64,000 bases of DNA from Beijerinckia indica subsp. indica ATCC 9039 (GCF_000019845.1 NC_010581.1:1741501-1805500), one strand, 5' to 3'; positions 1 to 8,025 are shown, counted from the first letter of the stretch. Notes: a model not told the origin generated them from the sequence alone. A program made the numbers and translations.

Positions 1-594
1 ATATTTATAATAATCGGGATAAGTGGTGATCACATGAGCGGCGAGGCGCGCCATGTCGCGCGCCGTCACCAATTGGTCGGGATCGCCCCTGCCCCAGGCA
101 TTGGTGAAGACGGAATGATCAAGGCCGAGTTCGCGCGCCCGTTTCGTCATCAAGGTCGCGAAGGCCCCCTCAGAACCGGCCAGCCCCTCTGCCAGCGCTA
201 TGGCGGCATCATTGCCCGAGTCGATGACGAGGCCGCGGATGAGATCCTCGACGCGAACGTGGCTGTTGAGGGCGGCATACATGCTCGATCCGCGCGAGGG
301 CGCGCCACCCTGGCGCCAGGCGGTTTCGCTGATGAGAAAGGTGTCGTCGAGATGAATTCGGCCTTCCCGCAGGTTTTGGAAGACCAGTTCGGCGGTCATG
401 ATCTTGGCCGTGGACGCCGGTATCACCGGCGCGTCGGGGTTCTTCTCGAAGAGAACGCCGCCGGTTTCAGCCTCGATGAGGATGACATTGGGGGCGCTGG
501 TGTCGATGCCTTGCGCCCTGGCCGCGATCGGGCCAGCAAGAAAGCCCGAGAGCAAAAACGGGATCAGGAGAATGCGGCGCGAGACGGGGACCAC
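1..594 (-). CDS. D-alanyl-D-alanine carboxypeptidase (penicillin-binding protein 5/6 family), 3' end outside window
   Basis: The minus strand reads as the N-terminal 198 residues of a serine D,D-carboxypeptidase, which removes the terminal D-Ala from peptidoglycan pentapeptides in the periplasm. A hydrophobic signal peptide ending near an AARA-Q site is followed by the SxxK nucleophile motif (STAK, in the context PASTAKIMT) and the SxN motif (SGN, in DSGNDAAIA). The KTG motif would lie beyond base 1. The GTG start at 594 is chosen because AGGAGA stands about six bases upstream; the frame runs open to the window edge. The neighbouring rlpA also acts on the cell wall and is on the same strand. 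Family assignment is firm; the exact DacA/DacC/DacF subtype cannot be told. Confidence 0.88.
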   Translation of the reverse strand, partial: MVPVSRRILLIPFLLSGFLAGPIAARAQGIDTSAPNVILIEAETGGVLFEKNPDAPVIPASTAKIMTAELVFQNLREGRIHLDDTFLISETAWRQGGAPSRGSSMYAALNSHVRVEDLIRGLVIDSGNDAAIALAEGLAGSEGAFATLMTKRARELGLDHSVFTNAWGRGDPDQLVTARDMARLAAHVITTYPDYYKY

Positions 595-627
595 GAGCGA
601 TCTCCTGTGCTGGAGCAGCGAAAATGC

Positions 628-720
628 TAGAGCATCGCTCGTTGAGCAGGACGCGTGAGTGATGCTCTATGTCTTATAAACGTATCAAACCCAAAAGGGC
701 GTCCGCTTTGGGTTTGATAC
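628..720. repeat. two intergenic palindromes of the TAGAGCATC family
   Basis: TAGAGCATC at 628-636 is mirrored by GATGCTCTA at 661-669, giving one imperfect hairpin. A second hairpin has a 14-bp perfect stem, 682-695 against 707-720 (GTATCAAACCCAAA and its complement). It lies between the rlpA stop and the carboxypeptidase start on the minus strand, so it may end rlpA transcription. Similar motifs recur near 16457, 36806 and 62098. Confidence 0.6.
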
Positions 721-760
721 GATAGACGGAATACATTCGCATGTCCTGGAAGGCTTCCTC

Positions 761-1918
761 CTAACGGAGGGAAGCGGAGCGACTCGAAGCGCCAATCGGG
801 ACACCCGCGCCGGGGATGGTGCTGAGATCAAAGGGGCGTGACGGGGGGAGCGGTCTTTCTTCCACTGTTACCCCAAAGGCCTTGCCCGGCTTGACCATAG
901 GCTTGGCGAGCGAAGCGGCTGCCAAAGCGGCGAGCGCCTGGGAATCCGCTTTCGACGGGGATTTGGGCGCGTAGGAATTGGCTAGACTGGACGGGCTGGC
1001 AACAGGCGCCGGCGTCGGAGTGTCCATTGGCTGGAGACGGACAGCCGGAACAGGCTTGGGGATCGACGGTTGGACCGGCTGCGGTTGCGGGGCCACCGGC
1101 TGCGTGGCTGAGATTGGCGTGGCCAGCGGCGCCGTGGAAGCAGTGCGCAAAGGCTCGGCGTTCTGTGCCGTCATGACCGGAGCTTCTTGGCCAAGCGAAG
1201 CCGGTCGGCCATCCTGGCGCAAGGTTGCAAGGAGAATCTTGTCGTCCGAGCCGTTGAGACTGGCCGGAGAGAGATATTCGACCTTGATCTTGGCCGTGCC
1301 CGTCCGGTGAAAATCAAGCGCCTGGGCGACGGTGTGGGAGACGTCCATGATGCGGTCTGAGGCAAAGGGGCCACGATCATTGACGCGCACCACCATGGAA
1401 TAGTGGTTACGCAGGTTGGTGACACGCGCATAGCTCGGCAAGGGCAAGGTCGGGCTTGCGGCGGTGACCGCATCGCGATCGTAGATTTCGCCATTAGCCG
1501 TGCGCCGGCCGTGAAAGGCATCGCCATACCAGGAGGCCAGGCCGACCTTCGTGGTGTGTTTCTCACTCGGATAATAGGTGTGGCCAGCAACAGTATAGGG
1601 TTTGCCGACGAGATAAGTACCGCCGCCACGCGGGACCGGCTGCCCATCGGCGATGACGCGCGGGCTGGCCTTGCCATAAACGGAAGACGGAAAATATTCC
1701 TTGGAACGAGCGGCGGCGGCCATGCGCTGCTGCGGCTGCTGGGCACAGCCGGCAAGGCCCAAGGCGGCACTGCTCGCCGCGAGGATGAGAGTCAGGCGCC
1801 GATTGCGCAGGAAATCGGCAAAATCACGGGTGAAAGACTGGGAGGGAATGAGATCGCCCAAAAACGGATCGGTGCGTCGCGACGTGGAGAAAAGGATCCG
1901 TTTTGAACGCATGGTCAT
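761..1918 (-). CDS. rlpA: RlpA-family septal ring lytic transglycosylase lipoprotein
   Basis: The 385-aa product carries a double-psi beta-barrel RlpA domain at about residues 120-215: the signatures GLASWYGDAFHGRRTANGE, then ARVTNLRN and VRVNDRGPF are all present. RlpA cleaves naked glycan strands at the septum. A lipobox-like LAGC follows a hydrophobic stretch around residues 43-58, so the mature protein is probably lipid-anchored. The roughly 40 residues before that stretch are long for a signal peptide, so the true start may lie downstream. The C-terminal third is Pro/Ala-rich and low-complexity, and no SPOR domain is seen, as in many Rhizobiales homologues. The next gene on this strand is a D,D-carboxypeptidase. 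Confidence 0.9.
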   Translation of the reverse strand: MTMRSKRILFSTSRRTDPFLGDLIPSQSFTRDFADFLRNRRLTLILAASSAALGLAGCAQQPQQRMAAAARSKEYFPSSVYGKASPRVIADGQPVPRGGGTYLVGKPYTVAGHTYYPSEKHTTKVGLASWYGDAFHGRRTANGEIYDRDAVTAASPTLPLPSYARVTNLRNHYSMVVRVNDRGPFASDRIMDVSHTVAQALDFHRTGTAKIKVEYLSPASLNGSDDKILLATLRQDGRPASLGQEAPVMTAQNAEPLRTASTAPLATPISATQPVAPQPQPVQPSIPKPVPAVRLQPMDTPTPAPVASPSSLANSYAPKSPSKADSQALAALAAASLAKPMVKPGKAFGVTVEERPLPPSRPFDLSTIPGAGVPIGASSRSASLR

Positions 1919-2330
1919 TCCTAACTCTACTCACTAACGCAACGCGCATTCCCGCCGAATCGTGGGGTAAATACGCCCCATTCGCGGCACTACCACCTCG
2001 AACAGTCCTCTTCATTCATGTCTAAATTCGCCCAAATTTAGGCACGGTTCGAGTCAAATTTTTCTTATCACTCGGATTTCCCTCATGGATTCATATTCAT
2101 GGTTAATAATACCGCCGTGTCACGCCGCTTGCATTGACGGCGTGGGCTTAAGGGGGCACTCTGAGCTGAGTTATATCTTTCAGTGTATTTGATATTGCCT
2201 TCGCAAGCCCAAGGATCTGTGAAGGATTCGAAGGAATATCAAAAAGTAATAGCGTGATGTTCGACTTTGGCTTGAACCTGTCACGCGCGAAGCCAGGGCT
2301 CTTTCGCGAGCCTTGAGATGGGTCGAGATT
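1919..2330. other. intergenic region, no gene seen
   Basis: This gap of about 410 bp lies between the divergent rlpA and [2Fe-2S] protein genes and must hold both promoters. It is more AT-rich than its surroundings around 2030-2120. Open frames exist on the minus strand from 2148 to 2615 but overlap the recognisable ferredoxin-like gene and resemble no family. No tRNA or strong hairpin was seen. Confidence 0.5.
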
Positions 2331-2663
2331 ATGGCTCTCAAGGATATTTTTGGACAACCAGCAGAGGCCCGCAGGCTCGTGGTTTGCGTGGGTCCGTGTT
2401 GCAATAAGACGGGTGAAGCTGAAGTCTTTCTCGAGGAATTGCGCCAGACCATGCTGGCTGAAGGACTTGATGAGGCAATGGTCGGAACCGCCTCCTGCAT
2501 GCGCCGCGCCTGTCTTGGTAAATGTACGGGCGAACCGTTGGCCTATATTCATCCGGAAGAAGTCTGGTATCACCAGCTCTCCCCCGCCAATCTGCTTCGC
2601 ATCCTGCGTGAACATCTTTTGGGGTTGCGCCCTGTCGCGGAATTGATTTTGCCGGAAGAATGA
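2331..2663 (+). CDS. thioredoxin-like (2Fe-2S) ferredoxin domain protein
   Basis: This small protein of about 110 aa has the spaced cysteines of the thioredoxin-fold [2Fe-2S] ferredoxins: CVGPCCNK near the N-terminus and SCMRRACLGKC near residue 60, followed by the typical EPLAYIHPEEVWYHQLSP and LREHLLG..PV tail. Such proteins carry a single [2Fe-2S] cluster for electron transfer; no partner is evident here. The ATG at 2331 is preferred over 2313 because the six extra residues look non-coding, but neither has a strong ribosome site. Its stop overlaps a possible ATG of the next gene (ATGA), which suggests coupled translation. Confidence 0.82.
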   Translation: MALKDIFGQPAEARRLVVCVGPCCNKTGEAEVFLEELRQTMLAEGLDEAMVGTASCMRRACLGKCTGEPLAYIHPEEVWYHQLSPANLLRILREHLLGLRPVAELILPEE

Positions 2664-3106
2664 AAGTTAACTCTTATGTCGTGCAGAAGAATAGTTATAT
2701 TTCATATATTTATGTTCTGTTCTCAAACTTCTGCATGAAGCCTATGCCGGTTCTGACAATTCTCCCCTCCCCTGAGAATAAGGCTGGTCCGCTCGACGGT
2801 CCATTTGTTTTGACGACGCCGGATGACGATGCGGAATTGATCGCGATTGTCATCGCTTTCGTCCGCCTCGTGATTCGAGGCGTGTCTTCCTACAACAAGC
2901 AAGGCATGGAGGAATCCAGCAATCTGAAATCCTACGCCATGGAATGTTATGAAGAATTGCAGGACGAATCGCCCGAGGCGGCGGAGCGCCTGATCGATCT
3001 CATGGTGGATTGCAGTGGCATGCCCGATGCCCTCAAGACGCATCCGATCTGGCGGCTCGATCGCGCCATTCTTCGGGTGCTGCCTGGGATCGTGTTCGAA
3101 GAATGA
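2660..3106 (+). CDS. hypothetical protein, function unknown
   Basis: I do not recognise this 148-aa protein. Its frame begins in an ATGA overlap with the ferredoxin gene, but the first 25 codons are AT-rich, so the real start may be the ATG at 2735 or 2744. The body is acidic and helical: residues about 50-75 contain a hydrophobic segment (AELIAIVIAFVRLVIRG) and the C-terminal half is rich in Glu and Asp. No signal peptide, metal motif or nucleotide-binding loop is visible. Coding is supported by GC-rich third positions from 2735 onward and by position in an apparent two-gene unit. Confidence 0.55.
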   Translation: MKVNSYVVQKNSYISYIYVLFSNFCMKPMPVLTILPSPENKAGPLDGPFVLTTPDDDAELIAIVIAFVRLVIRGVSSYNKQGMEESSNLKSYAMECYEELQDESPEAAERLIDLMVDCSGMPDALKTHPIWRLDRAILRVLPGIVFEE

Positions 3107-3576
3107 GGGTTCGGCGCGGAGCGCGATTGTAACCTGCGCCTACTTACGCGAGGGGGTGTGGGTTCGAGAATCCCACCTGCCCCGCCAACCCCGCGATTTC
3201 CCTCGATGGTCCGATATAGCCGCCGATCACCGCTATACCACCAGCGGTATGGCGAACCGCCGATTCCACGCTGTTGCCCGATGCCTGCTGGCCAGTTTAT
3301 GTCTAAATTAGGCCGTTTGCTGCCTGGCTGCTTTTTGCCCAGGTCAATTCCTTCGGCAGCTCACGCCACAGTTCTCGCCGTTCCGATTACGTCCTTGATG
3401 CTTGAGACCAGCCGTTTGTTCAGGTAGCAAAGGATATCCGCAAATCGATCATACTAGGACGAACCCATCAGCGGGCTACCAGCTCGAGCCGTGCAAACGG
3501 GTCGCGAAGAACGCCTGCATGATACGCGACAAGCGTTAAACTAGCTGCTAGATAGATCCACTGGAAAGGATAGAAC
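3107..3576. other. 470-bp non-coding gap with a tRNA-3'-end-like fragment at 3156-3187
   Basis: No convincing gene is seen here. At 3156-3187 the plus strand reads like the T arm, acceptor strand and CCA of a tRNA or tmRNA (GTGGGTTCGAGA, then ATCCCAC, CTGCCCC, G, CCA), but the T loop is two bases too long and no 5' acceptor, D arm or anticodon arm precedes it. It marks the start of the accessory block and could be a relic of an integration site. The rest of the gap shows only short shadow frames. Confidence 0.4.
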
Positions 3577-3948
3577 TTGGCGGCCAAAATCACATCTTAT
3601 CAGGCGCGGGTGGAGGAATGGCTTGAGGCATGCTTTCCTCCGTCGGTCCGGGCGGACCGCGGCGAGCGCACGCACCGGTTTCTAGAGGAGGCACTGGAAC
3701 TCGCCCAGGCGAACGGCTGTTCGCGAGGCGATGCCATGGCGCTCCTTGACTATGTGTTCGGTCGGCCTAAAGGGCAGGCGGACATGGAGGTCGGCGGAGT
3801 GCTCGTGACGCTGGCGAGCTTGTGCAGTACATCGGGCATCAATATGGACGAAGCCGGCGATCGTGAGCTCGCGCGGAACTGGGAGCGGATCGACGCGATC
3901 CGCGCGAAGCAGCAGTCCAAGCCACACGGATCGCCGCTCCCGCAATGA
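3577..3948 (+). CDS. MazG-like nucleotide pyrophosphohydrolase-related protein
   Basis: The 123-aa product matches small phage/plasmid MazG-like proteins: a helical fold with an acidic motif FLEEALELAQANG at about residues 36-48 and a second helix, MEVGGVLVTLASLC, at about 71-84. These correspond to the two metal-binding helices of the all-alpha NTP pyrophosphatases that hydrolyse (d)NTPs. The ExxE/ExxD pattern is only partly kept, so activity is uncertain. The frame opens with a TTG at 3577 preceded by GGAAAGGATAGAAC. It is the first gene of the accessory block and lies upstream of a toxin-antitoxin-like pair. In phages such proteins adjust nucleotide pools, which would fit the modified-nucleotide genes nearby. 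Confidence 0.65.
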   Translation: MAAKITSYQARVEEWLEACFPPSVRADRGERTHRFLEEALELAQANGCSRGDAMALLDYVFGRPKGQADMEVGGVLVTLASLCSTSGINMDEAGDRELARNWERIDAIRAKQQSKPHGSPLPQ

Positions 3949-4015
3949 TCGCCATGTACTTATTCTGGTCCCTCATCCGGCCGAGGTGCGACGTGTACCA
4001 CGAGGACCTCGCCGG

Positions 4016-4342
4016 TTGATCAATATATCTTTCGAGGGTGAGCCGCTGCACGAAATCTGCATCGATCTGTCTAAGGCAGAGCAGGCCTATGGCAGCATTG
4101 CGGCGGGAGCGCTCGTCGCGTTCATATCCGACGCACAAGCTCTCGAGACGGTGGACGAATTGATCGAACTGCTCGGTGGTGACATAATAATTTTCGCAGA
4201 CGATTCTCTGTCCGTCGCGATTGGTTCAGATCATCGAGCCACGCTTGTCGTTGTAGGGCGACATAAGATGGGTTCTGACGGCCGCATTGTCTGGTCGAGT
4301 GTAACAAGGTTGAAGCTGTTGAAAATTGCGAGGGTGCCTTGA
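4016..4342 (+). CDS. HigB/RelE-like killer protein (putative toxin)
   Basis: The 108-aa frame resembles the RelE/HigB 'killer' family: an opening beta strand INISFEG, then LHEICIDLSKAEQAYG, AQALETVDELIELLGG, a variable middle, and WSSVTRLKLLKIARV at the end. The family cuts mRNA on ribosomes. The TTG at 4016 is chosen as start because GAGGA lies nine bases upstream and the homologous region begins there; the frame extends back to 3863 but would then overlap the MazG-like gene. The stop overlaps the TTG of the next gene (TTGA), so the two are probably translationally coupled. The link to HigB is by recalled sequence pattern and is moderate. Confidence 0.6.
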   Translation: MINISFEGEPLHEICIDLSKAEQAYGSIAAGALVAFISDAQALETVDELIELLGGDIIIFADDSLSVAIGSDHRATLVVVGRHKMGSDGRIVWSSVTRLKLLKIARVP

Positions 4343-5442
4343 CGGACGGACTTGAGTTCACGCCCGATTGGTTCTCTAAGCCCGGGGATTCGCTACACGC
4401 GCAGATGGTACGACGTGGTCTCTCCGCCCAGCAGGTCGCCCAGAATCTCGACGGCGGGATTGCCACCTTGCGGGGGCTACTCGATGGTTCCAAAGCGATC
4501 GACGCCGAGCACGCCCGGGTGCTCTCCGCCTCACTCGGGGGAACCGTCTCCTTTTGGTTGAAGCGCCAATCCAACTATCAGGATGCTCTTGAGCGCGCGC
4601 TTGAGCGCGCATCTGCGGATGTCGACGAGTCCGAGGCTTGGCTCCAGCTCCAAGTGCCCGGACCGCGCCCAAAAGGACGCCTGTCCGGCCAGCGTCGGCG
4701 CGATGAGCTTCGTCGGCGTCTCACGTTTTTCAACGTTGGGACGATGAATGCGTGGAATGCGCGTTACGGGCGGATCTGCTCTGAAACGTTGTTCCGAACT
4801 TCTAGCGCGTTTGAGTCCAAGGACACAGCCGTGCTGATGTGGTTGCGAATGGGGGAACTTGCCACGGATCTAGTCACCACGCGGCCGTGGAACGTAGGTA
4901 ATCTTCGGGATCGCCTCGATGCGATCAAGGCGCTTTCCAAGGTGAAGAGGCCGGAGCTGTTTCTACCGAAACTCAAGGCGCTATGCGCGGAAGCGGGCGT
5001 CGCTGTGGTCGCTAAAAAGGCCCCAGAGGGGTGTTGTGCGTCCGGCGCCAGTCGGATGGTCGGGCCGGACAAGGCCATGATCCTCATGAGCTTCCGCGGA
5101 TTGGCCGACGACAAGTTTTGGTTCACGCTTCTGCACGAGATCGGGCATCTCCTGCTTCACGAGGCGAAGACCTTCGTCGATAACGACATGGAGGGCATCG
5201 ACCAGAGCGAACGGGAGGCCAACGCATTCGCAGCGCAATGCATCGTACCGTTCGACAGATATGAGGAATTCGAGAACCTTGGCGATAATCGGAATTCCGT
5301 TATCAGGTTCAGTGTGCGATCCGGCGTGGCCCCCGGCCTCATCGTTGGTCAGATGCAGCACCACAAGATGATCCGCCCCAATGCGCTGAACGACTTGAAG
5401 AAGTTCTGGAAGTGGAGCGATCTGTCCCCGGTGCTGGACTAA
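4339..5442 (+). CDS. XRE-family regulator fused to ImmA/IrrE metallopeptidase
   Basis: The 367-aa protein has two parts. Residues about 15-80 form a Cro/HigA-like helix-turn-helix (LHAQMVRRGLSAQQVAQ, then an LLDGSKAID loop and a FWLKRQ end typical of HigA antidotes). Residues about 210-310 are an ImmA/IrrE zinc peptidase with HEIGH at 266-270 and the downstream SEREANAFAA helix supplying the third ligand. Such fusions act as repressors or antitoxins that can be inactivated by proteolysis, as with ImmA and the ICEBs1 repressor. Together with the HigB-like gene, whose stop it overlaps, it probably forms a stress- or invasion-responsive module. Its stop codon overlaps that of the convergent downstream gene by four bases. 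Confidence 0.82.
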   Translation: MTDGLEFTPDWFSKPGDSLHAQMVRRGLSAQQVAQNLDGGIATLRGLLDGSKAIDAEHARVLSASLGGTVSFWLKRQSNYQDALERALERASADVDESEAWLQLQVPGPRPKGRLSGQRRRDELRRRLTFFNVGTMNAWNARYGRICSETLFRTSSAFESKDTAVLMWLRMGELATDLVTTRPWNVGNLRDRLDAIKALSKVKRPELFLPKLKALCAEAGVAVVAKKAPEGCCASGASRMVGPDKAMILMSFRGLADDKFWFTLLHEIGHLLLHEAKTFVDNDMEGIDQSEREANAFAAQCIVPFDRYEEFENLGDNRNSVIRFSVRSGVAPGLIVGQMQHHKMIRPNALNDLKKFWKWSDLSPVLD

Positions 5443-6350
5443 CCGACGTAGTGGATGAAACGTCGAGGGCTCTTCTGCCAGTTGCATAGCGCGTCCTCCA
5501 TGACGGCCATGCCTACATTCAACTGTTGATCCAACGCATCGAGGGTCGCCTGAAGATTCGCATTGCTTGTCGCGCTTGTTGGGTTGCCGTCTATCAGCTG
5601 CCGGGCGCCGCGCCCTGGTCCCGTCGCGCCATCTAAGTAGGCGCTGCCCGCCTTGATAGGCGCGATCCCGTATCGTCCGATCAGGGAGAGGTAGTCGAAC
5701 TTCGCCAGCCTGCCGAACGTCAGGACATTTAGGTTTTGATATAGGTAGTCGAAGATTGTGTGTGGATCGTTGCCGGCCTCGCGGACGGCGTTCGCGAAAA
5801 AGGCCGCGTGCCCGCCAGGCCCGATCCATGTGAGATAGTCGGACACCGCCTTTTTCATCGGGCGCTTGGCGTTCGGGCGCAGGCTTTCATATTTCCTGTG
5901 ATTGCCGAACCCACCCCCGATGCCCTGCCAATTGGCGTCGAGCCAGTTATAGAAGGCTGTCGGGTTCGTGATGACGGTGGCCCAATCCCATTTCCCGCTA
6001 CCAAGCTGACCGTAAACGTCCTTCAGCCTTTGCCAACCGGACAGCGGACGCGCGAAGTGGGTCATCAGGAAGACGAGCCAGCCGGCTTCGTTGACGTCGC
6101 CCTGCTGCATGTGGAACGCCACAGCTCGCTCGGGGTCGAAAGACGGGTAGTTGGGATCGGCCCGATGGGCCCCGATCGGCTTAGACTGGACGAGGCGGTA
6201 GTAATCCTCACGCCGCAGACTTGCGACGAACTGCATAGCGAGCGTGTCAATGGTCGCTTGGTCGGGGAGCCCCTGAAGCCCGAGGGCCGCCCTGGCGTTC
6301 GCCAGCTCGGTTGCGATCCGCTGGTGTTCAGCGTGCCTCGACGGCCACAT
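5439..6350 (-). CDS. alpha-glutamyl/putrescinyl thymine pyrophosphorylase clade 3 protein (putative DNA base hypermodification)
   Basis: The 303-aa protein matches the clade 3 family predicted by comparative genomics to act on 5-hydroxymethyl-pyrimidines in DNA. Recognisable blocks are QGDVNEAGWLVFLMTHF (about residues 83-99), GSGKWDW (117-123), GGGFGNHRKYESL (about 145-157), FGRLAKFDYLSLIGR and the C-terminal MEDALCNWQKSP. The ATG at 6350 is chosen over one at 6386 because GGAAGGGG stands just upstream. The gene overlaps the 3' end of the thymidylate-synthase-like gene by 23 bp, so the two are almost surely one operon. The family call is by recalled sequence pattern; its biochemical role in bacteria is unproven. 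Confidence 0.75.
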   Translation of the reverse strand: MWPSRHAEHQRIATELANARAALGLQGLPDQATIDTLAMQFVASLRREDYYRLVQSKPIGAHRADPNYPSFDPERAVAFHMQQGDVNEAGWLVFLMTHFARPLSGWQRLKDVYGQLGSGKWDWATVITNPTAFYNWLDANWQGIGGGFGNHRKYESLRPNAKRPMKKAVSDYLTWIGPGGHAAFFANAVREAGNDPHTIFDYLYQNLNVLTFGRLAKFDYLSLIGRYGIAPIKAGSAYLDGATGPGRGARQLIDGNPTSATSNANLQATLDALDQQLNVGMAVMEDALCNWQKSPRRFIHYVG

Positions 6351-7434
6351 GGCTTTCCCCTTCCTTGGTGGTTGCGGGATCGCCATGCCTTATAGGCACA
6401 CGAGCTTCCAGATGCAGCCTTCCGTCCACATACGGCTTGTAGAACGACGTTTCGAGTTGTGCCCGTAGCTCCATCAGCCTCGCCGGATGGTCATGGGCAA
6501 ATTCCCGTGCCCAGAAGACCTGCATTAACCGAACGATATCCGCCCAATATGGATCAGATATCTCGGACCCGGCATTGAGATCATCGCCCCGCCGGAGACG
6601 GCCCTCGATCGACAGAAGGTGATCGACGAGCTGAAATGGGTCGCCCGCAGGCATCGGGGGCATCTCTGCGGTGCGCTGGAAGCCCTCGACGAGATAATTG
6701 TCCAGATGGTTGAGATGCTTCTCATAGACGTGCATGCTGCCGACATAGTGATAGTATTCGCCGAGCTCGACGCCCAGCCGGCGCGCCATCATCTCCTGAA
6801 TCATGGTGAAGCAGAACACGTCGTGCGGCAGACCCCAGTAAGCGTCGTTGGAGCGCATGGTCACCGACATGTGCAGCAGCCCGTCGCGAAGATGGAACTG
6901 CAACGTCGTCGTGCAAGGGATCTCCTTGTGTTCGGTCGCGATGTCCTCGGCGTTGAAGAGCTGGATCACCGCTCGTCGGGAATTTGGCTTCTGCCTCAGA
7001 AGCGTCTCGATACTGGCAAACTGGTCGATGCCATCCCGCATCGCACGAAGGCGCGGCCCATAAGCACCCTGAATCACGCCAGCTACTGCATCGTCCCGAT
7101 ATGCGCTGACATAGGGCTCGATGAAGGCCAAGGTGTCCAAACCGGATAGGTACCAAAGCAACTCGCCGATGGCGCTGAACGGTTTTCCGCGATTCTCCGA
7201 ACGACTAATTCTCGCCCTCGGCTTGAGGATTCGGAGGGCAACCCCGAGCAGCTCGACCGTGTTTCCGCGACTACCTGCATTGGTCCGCCCATGTTCCTTT
7301 ATTGACCAGTAGAGGTTATAAAGGATTGCATCGAGACATTCTTTTTCGATTTCCACGTGGCGTCGCCAATGAATACGGCGCCCCCGGCCGCATTCTTCAG
7401 GGCTAACCTTTGCTGCTATAGTTGTTGGTGTCAA
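6328..7434 (-). CDS. thymidylate synthase homologue with a dCMP-type active site (putative pyrimidine hydroxymethylase/methylase)
   Basis: The 368-aa protein has a ThyA fold: ELLWYLSG at 91-98, GAYGPRL at 123-129, catalytic Cys174 in the context IPCTTTLQF, phosphate-binding RSND at 194-197, and MHVY at 234-237. At the position of ThyA Asn177, which reads dUMP, it has Asp205 (GLPHDVF). T4 dCMP hydroxymethylase also has Asp there, so dCMP or a related base may be the substrate. The frame begins at a TTG (7434); a GTG at 7356 is an alternative start that still keeps the fold. It overlaps the pyrophosphorylase-like gene downstream, which argues for a modified-base pathway rather than ordinary dTMP synthesis. 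Confidence 0.8.
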   Translation of the reverse strand: MTPTTIAAKVSPEECGRGRRIHWRRHVEIEKECLDAILYNLYWSIKEHGRTNAGSRGNTVELLGVALRILKPRARISRSENRGKPFSAIGELLWYLSGLDTLAFIEPYVSAYRDDAVAGVIQGAYGPRLRAMRDGIDQFASIETLLRQKPNSRRAVIQLFNAEDIATEHKEIPCTTTLQFHLRDGLLHMSVTMRSNDAYWGLPHDVFCFTMIQEMMARRLGVELGEYYHYVGSMHVYEKHLNHLDNYLVEGFQRTAEMPPMPAGDPFQLVDHLLSIEGRLRRGDDLNAGSEISDPYWADIVRLMQVFWAREFAHDHPARLMELRAQLETSFYKPYVDGRLHLEARVPIRHGDPATTKEGESHVAVEAR

Positions 7435-7722
7435 CTAGCCTGGATAGCGAAGCGGCTTGTCTGGTGAATTCTGCTCGCTTCGGCAGCTTTCTCGCCTTCT
7501 TCGCCGCAAAGCGGACCATCGCGAAAGTCCCAGAGGCTGCTCAATGCGCCAGCTACGGTTGTCGATCGAATGACCGGTTCCAGAACGACTTTCAGTCGCA
7601 CCTGCAACCGAGATGGCGCGAAGCGGTAGTTGCATGACCTTCCTCGAGGATCGCCTATGAACTGATTGCAGCTCTACAGCCATCTTGGTAAGGTGAAGGA
7701 TAATGTTCGGATCGAAGCGATC

Positions 7723-8025
7723 ATGACGAAAACTGCGGTCAATGTTCAGCGCCGGGCACGCGTGCGCAGGGTAAAGTTTGGCGATGTGGTCATCACCGCG
7801 CCCGCGCCGCAACGCGCCCTCATCAAAGCCAATATCGCGCAGAGCACCAAAGCGCTCGCCCGTGCGGCCAAACGCCTCTCCAAGCCCGGAGTCGTCATCC
7901 GCGCGAAAAAGGGCATTCCCCTCTTTTCCCTGGACAGCGAGGACCCGGACGTCGTGATTCGCACTCTCGACGGCAAGACCGAACGCGGACAACTGGTAGA
8001 CGGGATATTCCAAGCGATCGCATGA
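7723..8025 (+). CDS. putative antitoxin partner of zeta toxin
   Basis: This basic protein of about 100 aa lies directly upstream of a zeta-type kinase and overlaps it by four bases (ATGA), the usual antitoxin-toxin arrangement. It has a basic N-terminus (VQRRARVRRVK), a strand-rich middle and an acidic C-terminal part (DSEDPDVVIRTLDGK). I recognise no known antitoxin fold and it is not like the three-helix epsilon antitoxin of Streptococcus plasmids. The ATG at 7723 is preferred over an in-frame ATG at 7666 because the upstream 19 residues look non-coding. The role is inferred from position only. Confidence 0.6.
   Translation: MTKTAVNVQRRARVRRVKFGDVVITAPAPQRALIKANIAQSTKALARAAKRLSKPGVVIRAKKGIPLFSLDSEDPDVVIRTLDGKTERGQLVDGIFQAIA

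Noticed and set aside
34..630. 198-codon plus-strand frame at the window start
   Set aside because: The minus strand here clearly encodes a D-Ala-D-Ala carboxypeptidase with SxxK and SxN motifs.
3156..3187. complete tRNA gene at this site
   Set aside because: No D arm, anticodon arm or 5' acceptor strand can be found, and the T loop is too long; only a fragment is supported.
6328..7434. ordinary thymidylate synthase thyA
   Set aside because: The Asn that selects dUMP is replaced by Asp and the gene overlaps a base-modification gene, so the plain name would mislead.
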